Assembly: GCA_918026815.1 (NCBI GenBank)
Contig: CAKJVC010000017.1
Span: 434,001-498,000 of the forward strand
Origin: Chalara sp. BL73
Lineage: Eukaryota > Ascomycota > Leotiomycetes > Helotiales
Length of the DNA stretch: 64,000 bases
Direction: 5' to 3'
This document shows, piece after piece, positions 10,612 to 20,061 of this stretch (the stretch's first letter is position 1; every line of letters begins with the position of its first letter). A program made the translations under genes and the position numbers. Under the pieces are notes generated by a model that saw nothing but the letters and a program-made list of their open reading frames with translations, was not told the origin of the DNA and made no database searches.

Positions 10612-10943
10612 ATGTCTCAAACATCCATCGAGGTTCATCAAAAAGATCCCACCACCCTAGAACCAGAGAATGTATCTATAAACCCACCACAATGGACTGC
10701 AGAGGAAGAAAAGATACTTGTTCGAAAGATTGGCCTCTACCCTCTTCCATGTATCTGGCTCATGTATTTGCTCTCCTACATGGACAGGACAAAGTAAGAG
10801 ACCTTACATGCGATATGCCAAGATGCCCATATACTGACGAGACTCTAGCATCGGAAACGCAAAAATCGCCGGAATGCAAGATGATTTGAAGCTCACCAAT
10901 AACGAATATCCAGTCGCCCCAAGGAATCATGGATATGTCGAGG
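10612..10943 (+). pseudogene. Truncated MFS transporter (allantoate-permease type), 5' end only
   Basis: Exon 1 (10612-10793) encodes a cytosolic tail, then WTAEEEKILVRKIGLYPLPC and the first membrane helix ending in SYMDRTN. A 55-bp intron (10794-10848) joins to NIGNAKIAGMQDDLKLTNNEY, the signature loop of the Dal5/allantoate-type anion:cation symporter family. After that the reading collapses (VAPRNHGYVE) and no further helices follow. A family member normally has 12 helices and about 500 residues, so roughly 80 percent is missing. The TATA-like box and the first splice sites are intact. It is followed within about 200 bases by part of an unrelated enzyme gene in the same orientation, suggesting a deletion that joined two genes. 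Confidence 0.75.
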
Positions 10944-11149
10944 TAAGCATCACTTGTCACCATAAATCAGGCTAAAATAAGAGCCAAAAGTAGTAAATAG
11001 CAGTTTTTCTAATCCTCAATATCTCGGACTTTATCTAATGCTATCGGTAACACCCATTTATTCCGAGCAATTGATATAGCAATTTTTGTTGTTAAATATA
11101 CGCCTGCCCCCTAATAATCATCTCAAAAATTCTCGTAGTACTAGCCACA

Positions 11150-11889
11150 ACTCCCTAGTGTATATTCCGTAACCTATGCTGCGAACGCGCTCTACGATAG
11201 CACTAGTACAGGTGAAGGTGGACCGACTTATCAGCCCGTTGCCCTCCTAGCACTCTACTACGCCATACTTATCGTTCTTTACATTCGCACTTGCAGTTCA
11301 GAAGAAGCCTCAGGTGCCTTTATCGCAGCTATCAACGCCACCTCAATACCAACCATCATCTCCCTTTCTCGATAAGCCCTGTCACAATATCCTGAGCAAT
11401 CATCTCGCGATGGTATCCAGAAGGGTGCTTATATCTTCGAGGAAGGCAACAATGCCGATGTTACCGTTATTGGTGTAGGTTCTGAGACAGTGTATGCGGT
11501 TGAGACCAAGGATAAGCTTCATAAAGAGTCTAACATCAAAGGCTCGGATTATCAGTTTCCCTTATCAGCGGCTTTTCGAGCAGCAGACCAGAGAATACAA
11601 GTAGTCGATTCCGCAATACAGGAAGAAGAAGAAGAAGCCAGTCATTGTCATTGAGGCTTATGCTGTCAACGGCTGGGAGAGGTACGCTGATGCCGAGTTC
11701 TCCACATTGACTTTCGGAAAGTCGTTGCCAAGCCAAGGTACATATGATTTCTTCAGATTTACTGTAAGTAATATTGCTCCGAAGGTTAAGGAGTTGGTTG
11801 ATGATGTAAAGCAGGATGGTATTGAAAGCTTTCGTGGCGATTTTAGGGATTTGAATGGGACTCTGTCTGTTGGATTCCATCCTCAATAG
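11150..11889 (+). pseudogene. Transketolase / dihydroxyacetone synthase-like gene, 3' end only
   Basis: The plus strand encodes the C-terminal third of a transketolase-family protein: GEGGPTYQPVALLAL, CSSEEASGAFIAAINAT, PTIISLSR, GIQKGAYIFEEGNNADVTVI, VIEAYAVNGWERYADAEF, LTFGKSLP, and GIESFRGDFRDLNGT before a TAG at 11887-11889. The version with GDFRDLNG resembles fungal transketolase-like/dihydroxyacetone synthase paralogues. It is inactivated by a TAA at 11373-11375 (after SLSR, where CAA is likely), a frameshift near 11545, and a TAG at 11602-11604. The N-terminal thiamine-diphosphate domain is absent. Intact relatives move two-carbon units between sugar phosphates. Confidence 0.8.
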
Positions 11890-12773
11890 TGTGTAATGTG
11901 TGGGATACCTTGGAGTTATCTGTAATGTAGACCACACAAAGTAAAATGAACAAAGCCGAGAAACTTTGTCCTATATCAGACTACGGACTTGGGATGAGGT
12001 AATGCACTTTGGAATAAGGTTACAAAAGCACACATAGAGCCACTCAACATATCTAGATGGAGGCTGTACTATCACTGTGCTGATTTGAAGCTTCGTGAGC
12101 TATGCCAGTCATGCCATCTATATCATTCTTATGTTGTACAGGAGATTTGCAGTCTATCACAGACACATAACTTTTTCAATATAAAATTGGACGACGCTTG
12201 GGAACGGTTGGCAAAGTGGAAACCATCCTTTGAGATAAGCCTAGGAGCGCACTGCCAGCTTTAGCTTCTGAAAAACTTATCAAAGAAAGCAATTAAAATA
12301 TGCTCACTAGTGTGAGGTTTAAATCTAAGATACAGTTTCAAGAACGCTAATATGCCCTTGCGTGGTGTTAAATGTGTTGGCAGGGCTATTTGCAGGAGAC
12401 ATTTCTCTACTTACGGTAGCTTGTTGGTGATCAATGCTGCTTTCACAGCTTGTCTAGTTACTAGGAAATAGATGATATACCATATAAGTCTTCAACAGAA
12501 TTTTGTATTTAGACATTTGTGCCCGTAGTCACTCACTTCCAGAAGTCATCAGGGGTTGCTTGGCATGGCCGGAAATCTGAGATAAGTCTCTGGATCGAAT
12601 ATTCCGAAACAAAGGGGTTATGTTTGTTGTGGGATTCAGGGAGAAAACTCGCACAACCCACTATCTTCGCATCGTTACGTAGTAAGCGATGTAGACACGA
12701 TCTGGGCTCCAAAACTAGCACAATAGTTCTAACATGCCTAAGATAACTCTCCATCATATATATACACTGCTGC
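11890..12773. other. Intergenic, nothing recognised
   Basis: Separates the transketolase relic from SDH4. It is moderately AT-rich with no supported open frame. Confidence 0.4.
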
Positions 12774-13478
12774 CTATGCAACCCAAATCCTCCTGATCGC
12801 CTCTGTAACCCCGACATCATTTGTCTCAAACTCGTATAATCCAACTCCAACCACTACCGTCGCGAGTTTGAGTCCCCAATCGAACACGAATTTGGACTTT
12901 GGCAACCGCTTTACAGGAACATAGTCGGTGATGATCGCGCCGAAGCCGATGTGAGAATGAATGAGGAGGGTTGCGCAAAGAAGAGCGTCTGTGGTAGGGT
13001 TGAGTGAGCCGGCAGCGAAGGGAGCAACTGTAAGAGGAACAAGGCCGACTGAAATCAGGCGCTCAAAAGTCCAGTGGTAAGAGCCATGGGTAGGGCTAGA
13101 ATGAGGAACCGGTGCAGCGTCATTTACTTAAGAAATTGTTAGCTGTCTTGTCAAATTTTTGACTTGGGAATGGATCATACCGGTTCCGTTGATGACCTCT
13201 GAAGGAAGAGTTAGTAATACATCTCAAGAGCAGGGCTATTGGCTTTCGATCAACTCACGAGGGAGAGGAGGTAAGATTGCATTCTTTCCGGTTGCGTGAA
13301 AAGCAGCTACGCGCATTGAGCCCGGAAGAGCATCTTTGCTGAACGCACCCCGTACAGTTGGTCGAGCAATAGGCTTGTTGATGGAGGGGAGACTGGACTT
13401 GGAGCTTGTTGTGAAGGACCGCTTTGCAGCAGTCAGGCAGGATTGCCTTAACATGGTCGGATAGGCGATGGAGGCCAT
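12774..13478 (-). CDS. SDH4: Succinate dehydrogenase membrane anchor subunit (CybS)
   Basis: The smaller membrane subunit of mitochondrial complex II, which binds haem b and ubiquinone. Exons on the minus strand are 13259-13478, 13181-13198 and 12774-13126, giving 196 aa. The N-terminus (MASIAYPTMLRQSCLTAAKR) is a basic, Ser-rich mitochondrial presequence. Family landmarks are AAFHATGKNAILPPLPQV, HGSYHWSFERL, LIHSHIGFGAI with the likely haem-ligand His, and TDYVP with the Asp-Tyr pair of the quinone site. The protein ends in the family's FETNDVGVTEAI tail. The middle exon is only 18 nt. The exon sums stay in frame and all introns have GT...AG ends. The gene is divergent from the MPP-beta gene, which is also mitochondrial. 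Confidence 0.93.
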
Positions 13479-13764
13479 ATCTCAATTGATCCTTTGGGTG
13501 TCGATACTTGACCGTGGAGGTAGAGATAAATAAATCATGAGGCAATCCTGTAGCAGCGGCTGCTCTACCGAGGGATTTCGTCCCTTTCTGCTCCGAGTTG
13601 GGACCTGAGGCATCAGATTATGTACTCAAAATTCCGGGCCGTCTCATTGGTGCACACACCCCTGGTTGACGATTTGAGCCATTTCAATTCTTGCTGCTCA
13701 AAGCCCAAAGCAAAGCACCTTCAATTGATCTCGCCCACCTCTAATTTCCATCACATCTCCTCCC
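13479..13764. promoter_or_regulatory. Shared divergent promoter of SDH4 and MPP-beta genes
   Basis: 286 bp separate the two start codons, so both 5' regions must lie here. This could allow joint control of two nuclear genes for mitochondrial proteins. I do not recognise a specific factor site with confidence. Confidence 0.6.
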
Positions 13765-15508
13765 ATGGCGTCCCGGCGATTGGCATTAAACCTTTCTCAA
13801 GGACTGCGCGCTCGCGCTGGTCTCAATGCAGTGGCGCCTCTGCGAAGAGGGTTTGCAACTCCAGTCGTAGCCAAAAATGGCGTGAAAACAGAAACAACAA
13901 CACTCTCCAATGGCTTGACGGTAGGGACAATATGGCAAGCAAGCAGCTGGCATGACCACTAACAAGCTTTAGATTGCCACAGAACACTCGCCGTGGGCTC
14001 AGACCTCAACGGTAGGAGTATGGATCGATGCTGGCTCGCGAGCAGAAACAGACAAGACGAATGGCGTAGCACATTTCCTGGAACATCTCGCCTTTAAGGT
14101 ATGCCGTGACTTCAGTTGAGCTTCTTCAATCGACGAATGGGCTGATCAAGGAAAATAGGGCACAACCAGCCGGACACAACAGCAATTGGAGCTTGAGATC
14201 GAAAACATGGGCGGTCACTTAAATGCATACACATCTGTAGGTTGGGCTATATTCAACGGCAAGGGACATGCTGATACTTGCTGTAGCGAGAAAACACCGT
14301 TTATTATGCCAAAGCATTCAATGCCGACGTACCCGCCACTGTCAACATTCTATCTGATATTCTCCAGAACTCCAAACTCGAGCCTTCAGCTATCGAGCGC
14401 GAGCGTGATGTTATCTTGAGAGAGTCAGAGGAAGTCGACAAGCAACTGGAGGAAGTTGTTTTTGATCATCTACATGCCACTGCTTTCCAAGGACAACCCC
14501 TAGGACGAACCATCCTCGGTCCCGCTGAGAACATTCAAAGCATTCAACAAAAGGATCTACAAGATTATATCAAGACGAACTATACTGCAGACCGCATGAT
14601 TCTTGTTGGTTCTGGAGGTGTCCCACATGAGCAACTTGTTGGGCTTGCCGAAAAGCACTTCGCTGGTCTTCCAACTGAACCACATAATCAAGCTGCTGCG
14701 AGAATTGCTGCTGCACAAAAGCAGAAGCCCGAATTTATTGGCTCTGAGATTAGAATTCGTGATGACACTATCCCCACTGCCAATATTGCCATTGCCGTGG
14801 AGGGTGTCAGCTGGAAGGATGATGACTACTTCACTGCTTTAGTAACGCAAGCAATTGTTGGGAACTGGGACAAGGCTTTGGGCAATGCTCCTCACATGGG
14901 TAGCAAGCTCAGTGGCTTTATTCACAAGAATGATCTGGCCAACAGCTTTATGAGCTTCTCAACAAGTTACAGTGATACGGGGTAAGCGATATGGATACTT
15001 TCAATCATTCTAGCTAACACAGGCAGACTTTGGGGCATCTACCTCGTAACCGATAACCTGACTCGCATCGATGACCTAGTACACTTCACACTCCGCGAAT
15101 GGTCCAGATTATCATACAATGTTACAGAAGCGGAAGTCGAGCGTGCCAAGGCTCAGTTGAAGGCTTCTATCCTACTCTCCTTGGACGGCACAACTGCAGT
15201 TGCGGAAGACATTGGACGACAGATCATCACAACTGGCCGCCGAATGGGTCCAGAAGAGATTGAGCGTGTTGTGGGAGCGATCACAGAGAAAGATGTTATG
15301 AGCTTTGCTCAGAGGAAGTTGTGGGACCAGGATGTGGCTATCAGTGCAGTAGGCAGCATTGAGGGATTGCTTGATTACCAAAGGTATGTCAGCGAATACC
15401 CGATTTCTGGAGCTTTGATTTGCTTGAAATATGATCCTCAGGCTTTATTAAGGCAATGCTAACAATTGATGTAACAGAATTCGGAATGATATGAGCAGAA
15501 ACGCGTAG
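13765..15508 (+). CDS. Mitochondrial processing peptidase beta subunit
   Basis: A zinc metallopeptidase (M16 family) that, with the alpha subunit, removes presequences from imported proteins in the matrix; in Neurospora the same protein also serves as core I of complex III. Six exons: 13765-13920, 13973-14098, 14159-14236, 14287-14981, 15027-15383 and 15478-15508, giving 480 aa, the usual length. Residues 1-30 form an Arg-rich presequence. The inverted zinc motif HFLEH lies at about residues 85-89, and [16 protein letters not shown] with [10 protein letters not shown] follow as expected. The C-terminal half keeps the fold ([26 protein letters not shown]). All junctions are GT...AG and in frame. 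One small oddity is RESEEVD, where Met is usual in place of the first Ser. Confidence 0.95.
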
Positions 15509-16006
15509 GCTACTAGACTTGGGTGGGATACTTGACTGCATAGAGTGTATGATGAGCAAAACACATGTACTCATAAAATTCTATAAAATTTGTTCATTTG
15601 TATTTTCAGGAGGCTAATATTTATATTTTCTGGCTGTGGATGTGACATTACCCGTTAAGCTAGGTCAACATTCTTTATCTACACTCCTGGGCTTCTGATA
15701 TCCTTTAGCGACTGCGCCAATAGGCTGTTTGCTTGTGATGTGATTGTTTAATTCCTTGAATCCGGATGATTCACGATTCTACTTACTCACACATTGGTTG
15801 CATCATGGCCGGCGAAACTAGCCCTTTTGCTAGTACATTGTCGCGGCGGTAGTGCCTTTGCCTCAGGGTGCGTTTACAATAATTGACATATCGATTTTTC
15901 ATGAGCATGGTGTATACAGGAAGCCAATACCTCTCGTGAGGAAGCCATAAGCTGGCATACCATAGTATGCAATGGCAGTATGGTTGTAACGTCGCATAGT
16001 CAAAGC
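15509..16006. other. Convergent 3' flanks, no gene
   Basis: Lies between the ends of the MPP-beta gene and the minus-strand gene at 16007-17869. It presumably holds both 3' UTRs and terminators. Confidence 0.4.
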
Positions 16007-17869
16007 TCACGGAGAAAGTTGGAAGTGATTGACTTCCCAATTCAGGTAATCGCCGAGATCATGCCCTAAGTTGTAACCCATTGGGCCAGGTGACAATTTG
16101 CTTGGACTTGGAATCGTCGCTGGGAGCTCCGTCAACGGGTTGACATGATCATCCTTATAACCCACACTTATCTGCCCTTGTTCTTCCCAAAGGACCTCCT
16201 GGTCAAGCTTCCTTTTAGCGTGAAGCCGTAACGGCTGCGGCTTGAGCGACTCTCCTTCCAACTCTCCAAGCTCCAGATGGAATCCCTCCCACCAATCCAC
16301 AAGATCGCGCAGCTCAGCATCATTGAGAATTCGCTCCATCTCACTTGCGGCAAATTCATCTTCTCTCGTTCCGGCGATCGCCATCTGGAAAGCCGTCCAA
16401 TCGAGAGTATCATCTGGCAGCGTATCTTCCTGTTTCAACCCTGGCTGTTCGATGCGAATTGAGCCATGCTGGAAGAGAGGCGATGTTAAAGTAAACGGTG
16501 TTGACGGCAGGAAGACGTGGCTGTTGATGGACTGTCTGGATAGTGAGGACTGAGCTTGCTTGGATGAATTTCGCGGAGGTATGTCGTAAGTTGACAATCG
16601 TTTCTCATCAATTACTGGTAGTGAAGTGTTCGCCTTGCACGTTGGCCTACTCTTACCTCGTGGTGAAGTTGACGCGTTTGTCCATTTATCTCCTGCCTTA
16701 GCAAAGGGGCCAGGATCATTTTTTTGAGGAACCGCTATGCGGGCTTTGCCCTTATCTGCCGGAGGATGTGGTGATGGGCCAGGAGGTGTGGCGTTTCCGG
16801 ATATCGCCTTCTGATAACTGCAAGAGAGACCTTCCTGTAGCGGTTTTGTCAAGGCTCTCCCCTTCGAATCTAGACTCTCTTCCATTTCTAGCAACCTCTT
16901 AGCTCTCATTTCTTCCCTCAGCTCTTCCAATTTTTCAGATGGCAGCATTTCATCTACATCTATCTTGAAAAGCCTGTCACTCAATGCATCTAACACATTC
17001 GTGGTTACATCCGCCCATCGCAAGTGCTTATGTGATGCTGTTGAAGTATTCTTCGGTAGTGCCTTATTGGATTGTCTTACTCTCTTTGGAAACAGTACCG
17101 TCTTTGTCGCTTTCGAGGTGGACACCGATCTGGACGCCGCGGGTTTGGGCGGCGTTGAGGATGCATACGTCTGCTTTCTTGATACACTGCGAGGCAGGAT
17201 GATAGTTTGCGCCCCCTGACTGGAGGAGTCTTCGCTGTTCTTGTTTGCTGAAGTAGCCGTGATATCCCCTGAAGCATCCTCAGCGGATGGGGAATCATCT
17301 GTTTCTCGAATCAACTGTTCTGCGTTAACTAGAGGCTTTGCTGCAATCACAATGTCTGGAGTGGACTTCTTGTGCCTGTCTGGTGCGTCCATGGCCGGCG
17401 CCCCTCGTAGATTGGGTGAATTATAAGAATTTGGTACACATATAACCGCTCTTACTTCTATTTCATCAGTTGTAACATTGCATTGTTGATGGGACAGAGG
17501 TAATGGCCATTCTTCGTCATGGATTTTGCTTGCTCGGGTTATTGGCGGCAGTTCTTTATCTCCCTCACTCGGCACTGGCCAGGTTTCTGACAAAGAGATT
17601 CCATTTGGAGACGCAATCGGGTGATACTCGCAAGTACATAAAGAGCTTGCTGATGAACAAGCGGTTGACTCATGCCGTGAATCCTGGGTACTACTTTTCG
17701 TGCCTGTGAGATCTGGAGTTGTTGGAGACCGGGACCCTTTGCTAGATCCATTCCTGGACGAGTCTGAAGCTGTATTACAATCATTTCCGAAATCATCTAT
17801 TTCATGTGCGCTAATATTCCTGCGATGAGAAAATTGTCGGAGCTGGGAGCGAGCCGCTCGAAGAAACAT
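16007..17869 (-). CDS. Hypothetical protein, 620 aa, Ser/Lys-rich and largely disordered
   Basis: A single-exon frame of 620 codons. The first 300 residues are rich in Ser, Thr, Pro and Lys, with basic clusters (TKTVLFPKRVRQSNKAL) suggesting a disordered, possibly nuclear protein. A short predicted helical segment follows (LPSEKLEELREEMRAKRLLE). The C-terminal part from DWTAFQMAIAGTREDEFAAS to LRDLVDWWEGFHLELGELEG is acidic and Trp-rich and reads like a conserved domain. The end has GPMGYNLGHDLGDYLNWEVN. I do not recognise a family. Its length without stops, and the switch from low-complexity to structured sequence, support a real gene. Confidence 0.75.
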   Translation of the reverse strand: MFLRAARSQLRQFSHRRNISAHEIDDFGNDCNTASDSSRNGSSKGSRSPTTPDLTGTKSSTQDSRHESTACSSASSLCTCEYHPIASPNGISLSETWPVPSEGDKELPPITRASKIHDEEWPLPLSHQQCNVTTDEIEVRAVICVPNSYNSPNLRGAPAMDAPDRHKKSTPDIVIAAKPLVNAEQLIRETDDSPSAEDASGDITATSANKNSEDSSSQGAQTIILPRSVSRKQTYASSTPPKPAASRSVSTSKATKTVLFPKRVRQSNKALPKNTSTASHKHLRWADVTTNVLDALSDRLFKIDVDEMLPSEKLEELREEMRAKRLLEMEESLDSKGRALTKPLQEGLSCSYQKAISGNATPPGPSPHPPADKGKARIAVPQKNDPGPFAKAGDKWTNASTSPRGKSRPTCKANTSLPVIDEKRLSTYDIPPRNSSKQAQSSLSRQSINSHVFLPSTPFTLTSPLFQHGSIRIEQPGLKQEDTLPDDTLDWTAFQMAIAGTREDEFAASEMERILNDAELRDLVDWWEGFHLELGELEGESLKPQPLRLHAKRKLDQEVLWEEQGQISVGYKDDHVNPLTELPATIPSPSKLSPGPMGYNLGHDLGDYLNWEVNHFQLSP

Positions 17870-18836
17870 GGTGAGGGTGGATTGCTGTCAATTTCCAATG
17901 CCAGAAGAAGATCGAAATGGCTCAGCGAATGCAGGCAGAGTTCCAACTTTGCCAGCCAAGATATTCTCGTTCGCTCCTAGCCATTGCTCAAGCATGATGT
18001 TGCAAATAATCTGGCTACTGAATTAGAGACAGCTCGCCAAGAATATATTTCGATTGATACGTGTTACATCACTTGACATGAAGGAGGGTATCAGTCTCAG
18101 GGTACGAAGAATGATTCGGGAAGAGCTGAGTTATGCTTATAACCAACTTTCGAAGACGTGCATAACGCTCTTCCGTCGGGGAACAATCCTTTCTGTGAAC
18201 CATAGTTCGATGCTGCAGTGTAATTATCGACATAAATAGTCTACGCATTTCATGGACTCGCTTCATATATCCATGTACACAAGCGTCTGATAACGTGCTG
18301 CACATACAAGAACGGAGGCCACGTTCGAGGAATGCCGGGTATCTTGATACCTTTTTAAGTCTTCCAGAGTCAGCAACAGGAGCCGAGAATACTCAATCAG
18401 GGGTATTGTATATATGGTGGGTGTCACAACAGGATCCCCGATATCTTGCAGCATCTCATTTGTTCTTTCCTACGACAACTCGCATTAGCGAGCAGGAAAC
18501 GGGCCGATCTTGCGTTATTTGCGGTCGCGAGTGCGTTATGTTGCGGGCACCCAAGGCTGATCCATGAGACGGCTGGTTGCATTACGAGTGATGACACAAA
18601 CAGCTTCGATATGCTATGGTGTGACGGTGGAAGGGAGCCGGCTACTGCTGTGCATTCTTAAAATCTATCCATACAACTAAACGGATAAGAAGTGCTTGCT
18701 TTGCTATAGGCATACTGCTTTGCCGAGAAATTCGAAATTGTGGTAAAAGTGCGCCTTTTGACCTCGGCAGACGTAATAGTATTCTTCATGCTATTCAAGC
18801 TTTAGGGGTAGGAAGCTCCCCCAGCCTCGGTAGGTA
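17870..18836. other. Intergenic, nothing recognised
   Basis: Short open frames occur on both strands at 18054-18661, but none has a domain or a sensible gene structure. It contains the 5' flank of the 16007-17869 gene. Confidence 0.4.
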
Positions 18837-19294
18837 CAGTCACCCACCAGAAGTCTTCGCGGTTTTGTGATTTTACACCAAAAGTCACGTATTATAGCAT
18901 TAAAATAATTAACGAATTAGCCACAAGATAGTGAAATTTTATATAGAAAACTTGCTTATATTTAAGTTAACTAGTCTTTTTTATTTCTTATTGTGATATA
19001 ATCTTTATTACTATAGTAATACAAAGCGAAAAAGTTGAGGAGTCGCGAAATTTAGCCAATTTACACCAAAATTCGTGTAAATTTCAACTTTTGTAAATTA
19101 AACACTCTAGAACTTTGTAAGCTTAAAATAATCAAATAAAGTTTATTAGTAAACTAAAGTTGAATTATTAAAAATATTATTGGTTGTTAATATTATATTT
19201 AGTTGTAGTATAATATTATTGAGTAAATTGGCTGCAAAAAGGGCGAGTTTTGGTGTAAAATTGCGAAAACGCGAAGACTTTTGGACTAGTACTG
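18837..19294. mobile_element. TA-flanked MITE, Tc1/mariner (pogo/Fot1-like) type, 458 bp
   Basis: Ends are CAGTCACCC at 18837 and the complementary ...AGTACTG at 19294. The first and last 50 bases are imperfect inverted repeats sharing AAGTCTTCGCG and ATTTTACACCAAAA. The element is flanked by TA on each side (18835-18836 and 19295-19296), the target duplication of the Tc1/mariner superfamily. The interior is AT-rich and cannot encode a transposase, so this is a non-autonomous element. The motif TTTACACCAAAA occurs in the left repeat (18872), again internally (19060), and inverted on the right (19248), suggesting an internal rearrangement. Superfamily is inferred from TSD and CAGT ends. Confidence 0.8.
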
Positions 19295-19692
19295 TAATTT
19301 CGTGTGACTTTTCGGATTTCAACTTCCTTAAAGTACTACTACTATCTAAGCTGCGTCGTTATAAGTAGGTCCTCGTACTAAACTTTAGTATACAGTACCC
19401 AAGTATCATTTCTTGAAGCCATGCCAACAGCCACTCATTTAATAACAAGAGGCAGTTTACTCTAGGCTTTCAACCGAGATATATCAAAAACATGCACCTT
19501 GTTAGACATGTTAAACACGATGTAACAACATATATGCCGCGATAAGAATTTCCGTCAAAGCTCCTGCTTCTTTCCCTTTCTATCAAACCGCGCCCCGTAG
19601 AACAGCGTCAATACAACACTATAAATTCTAAACATCTTTCCGATTTTGAATCCACGATTAAATATTCACGACCCCATACTCAAGACGACCCA
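19295..19692. other. 3' flank of the 19693 gene, no gene
   Basis: No supported feature apart from the right-hand flank of the MITE. Confidence 0.35.
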
Positions 19693-20061
19693 CTAGATTG
19701 ATCCTACGAGATCCCGTTCAGCGTCCGCAATATGCCTCAACCGACTCTCGCTCCTTTGTGCCAAAATCGGTCTCGGAGGTCCGCCAGCTTTCTCAGAAAG
19801 ATCATTCGTACTCCGATTCAGCTTTCCAGATCCTGTGAGTTCGAACATGTCGACCTTGGTGGTTGTCCTTAGAAATGCTGACGATGCTGCTTTGGGCACG
19901 TGTCTGTAGCCCTCTGTCTCAGGACTGAAGCTTGATTGGGGTGCTGCTTCGACGTCTTGTGGTTTTGGTCGATTGGAACCGCGGAATATCTTGCGTAGTC
20001 TTGAGCTGAATGCTCTGGAAGTGGAAGCGGTGGTGTTGGAAGAATTGGTTCGCGTCTTCAT
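19693..20061 (-). CDS. Small hypothetical basic protein, 122 aa
   Basis: The frame is open from 20127, but I prefer the Met at 20061 (MKTRTNSS) because the 22 residues before it are unstructured and Met-Lys-Thr-Arg begins the low-complexity basic part. Visible features are SRAFSSRLRKIFRGSN, EGYRHVPKAASSAFLRTTT and a C-terminal acidic/basic mix (RHIADAERDLVGSI). It has no signal peptide, membrane segment or catalytic motif. The SRLRKIFR patch is amphipathic and could bind membrane or protein. Family and function are not recognised. The balanced amino-acid use supports a real gene over a random frame. Confidence 0.55.
   Translation of the reverse strand: MKTRTNSSNTTASTSRAFSSRLRKIFRGSNRPKPQDVEAAPQSSFSPETEGYRHVPKAASSAFLRTTTKVDMFELTGSGKLNRSTNDLSEKAGGPPRPILAQRSESRLRHIADAERDLVGSI

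Noticed and set aside
12533..12850. 105-codon minus frame overlapping the SDH4 end
   Set aside because: It is another frame of the region containing the third SDH4 exon, which has clear homology.
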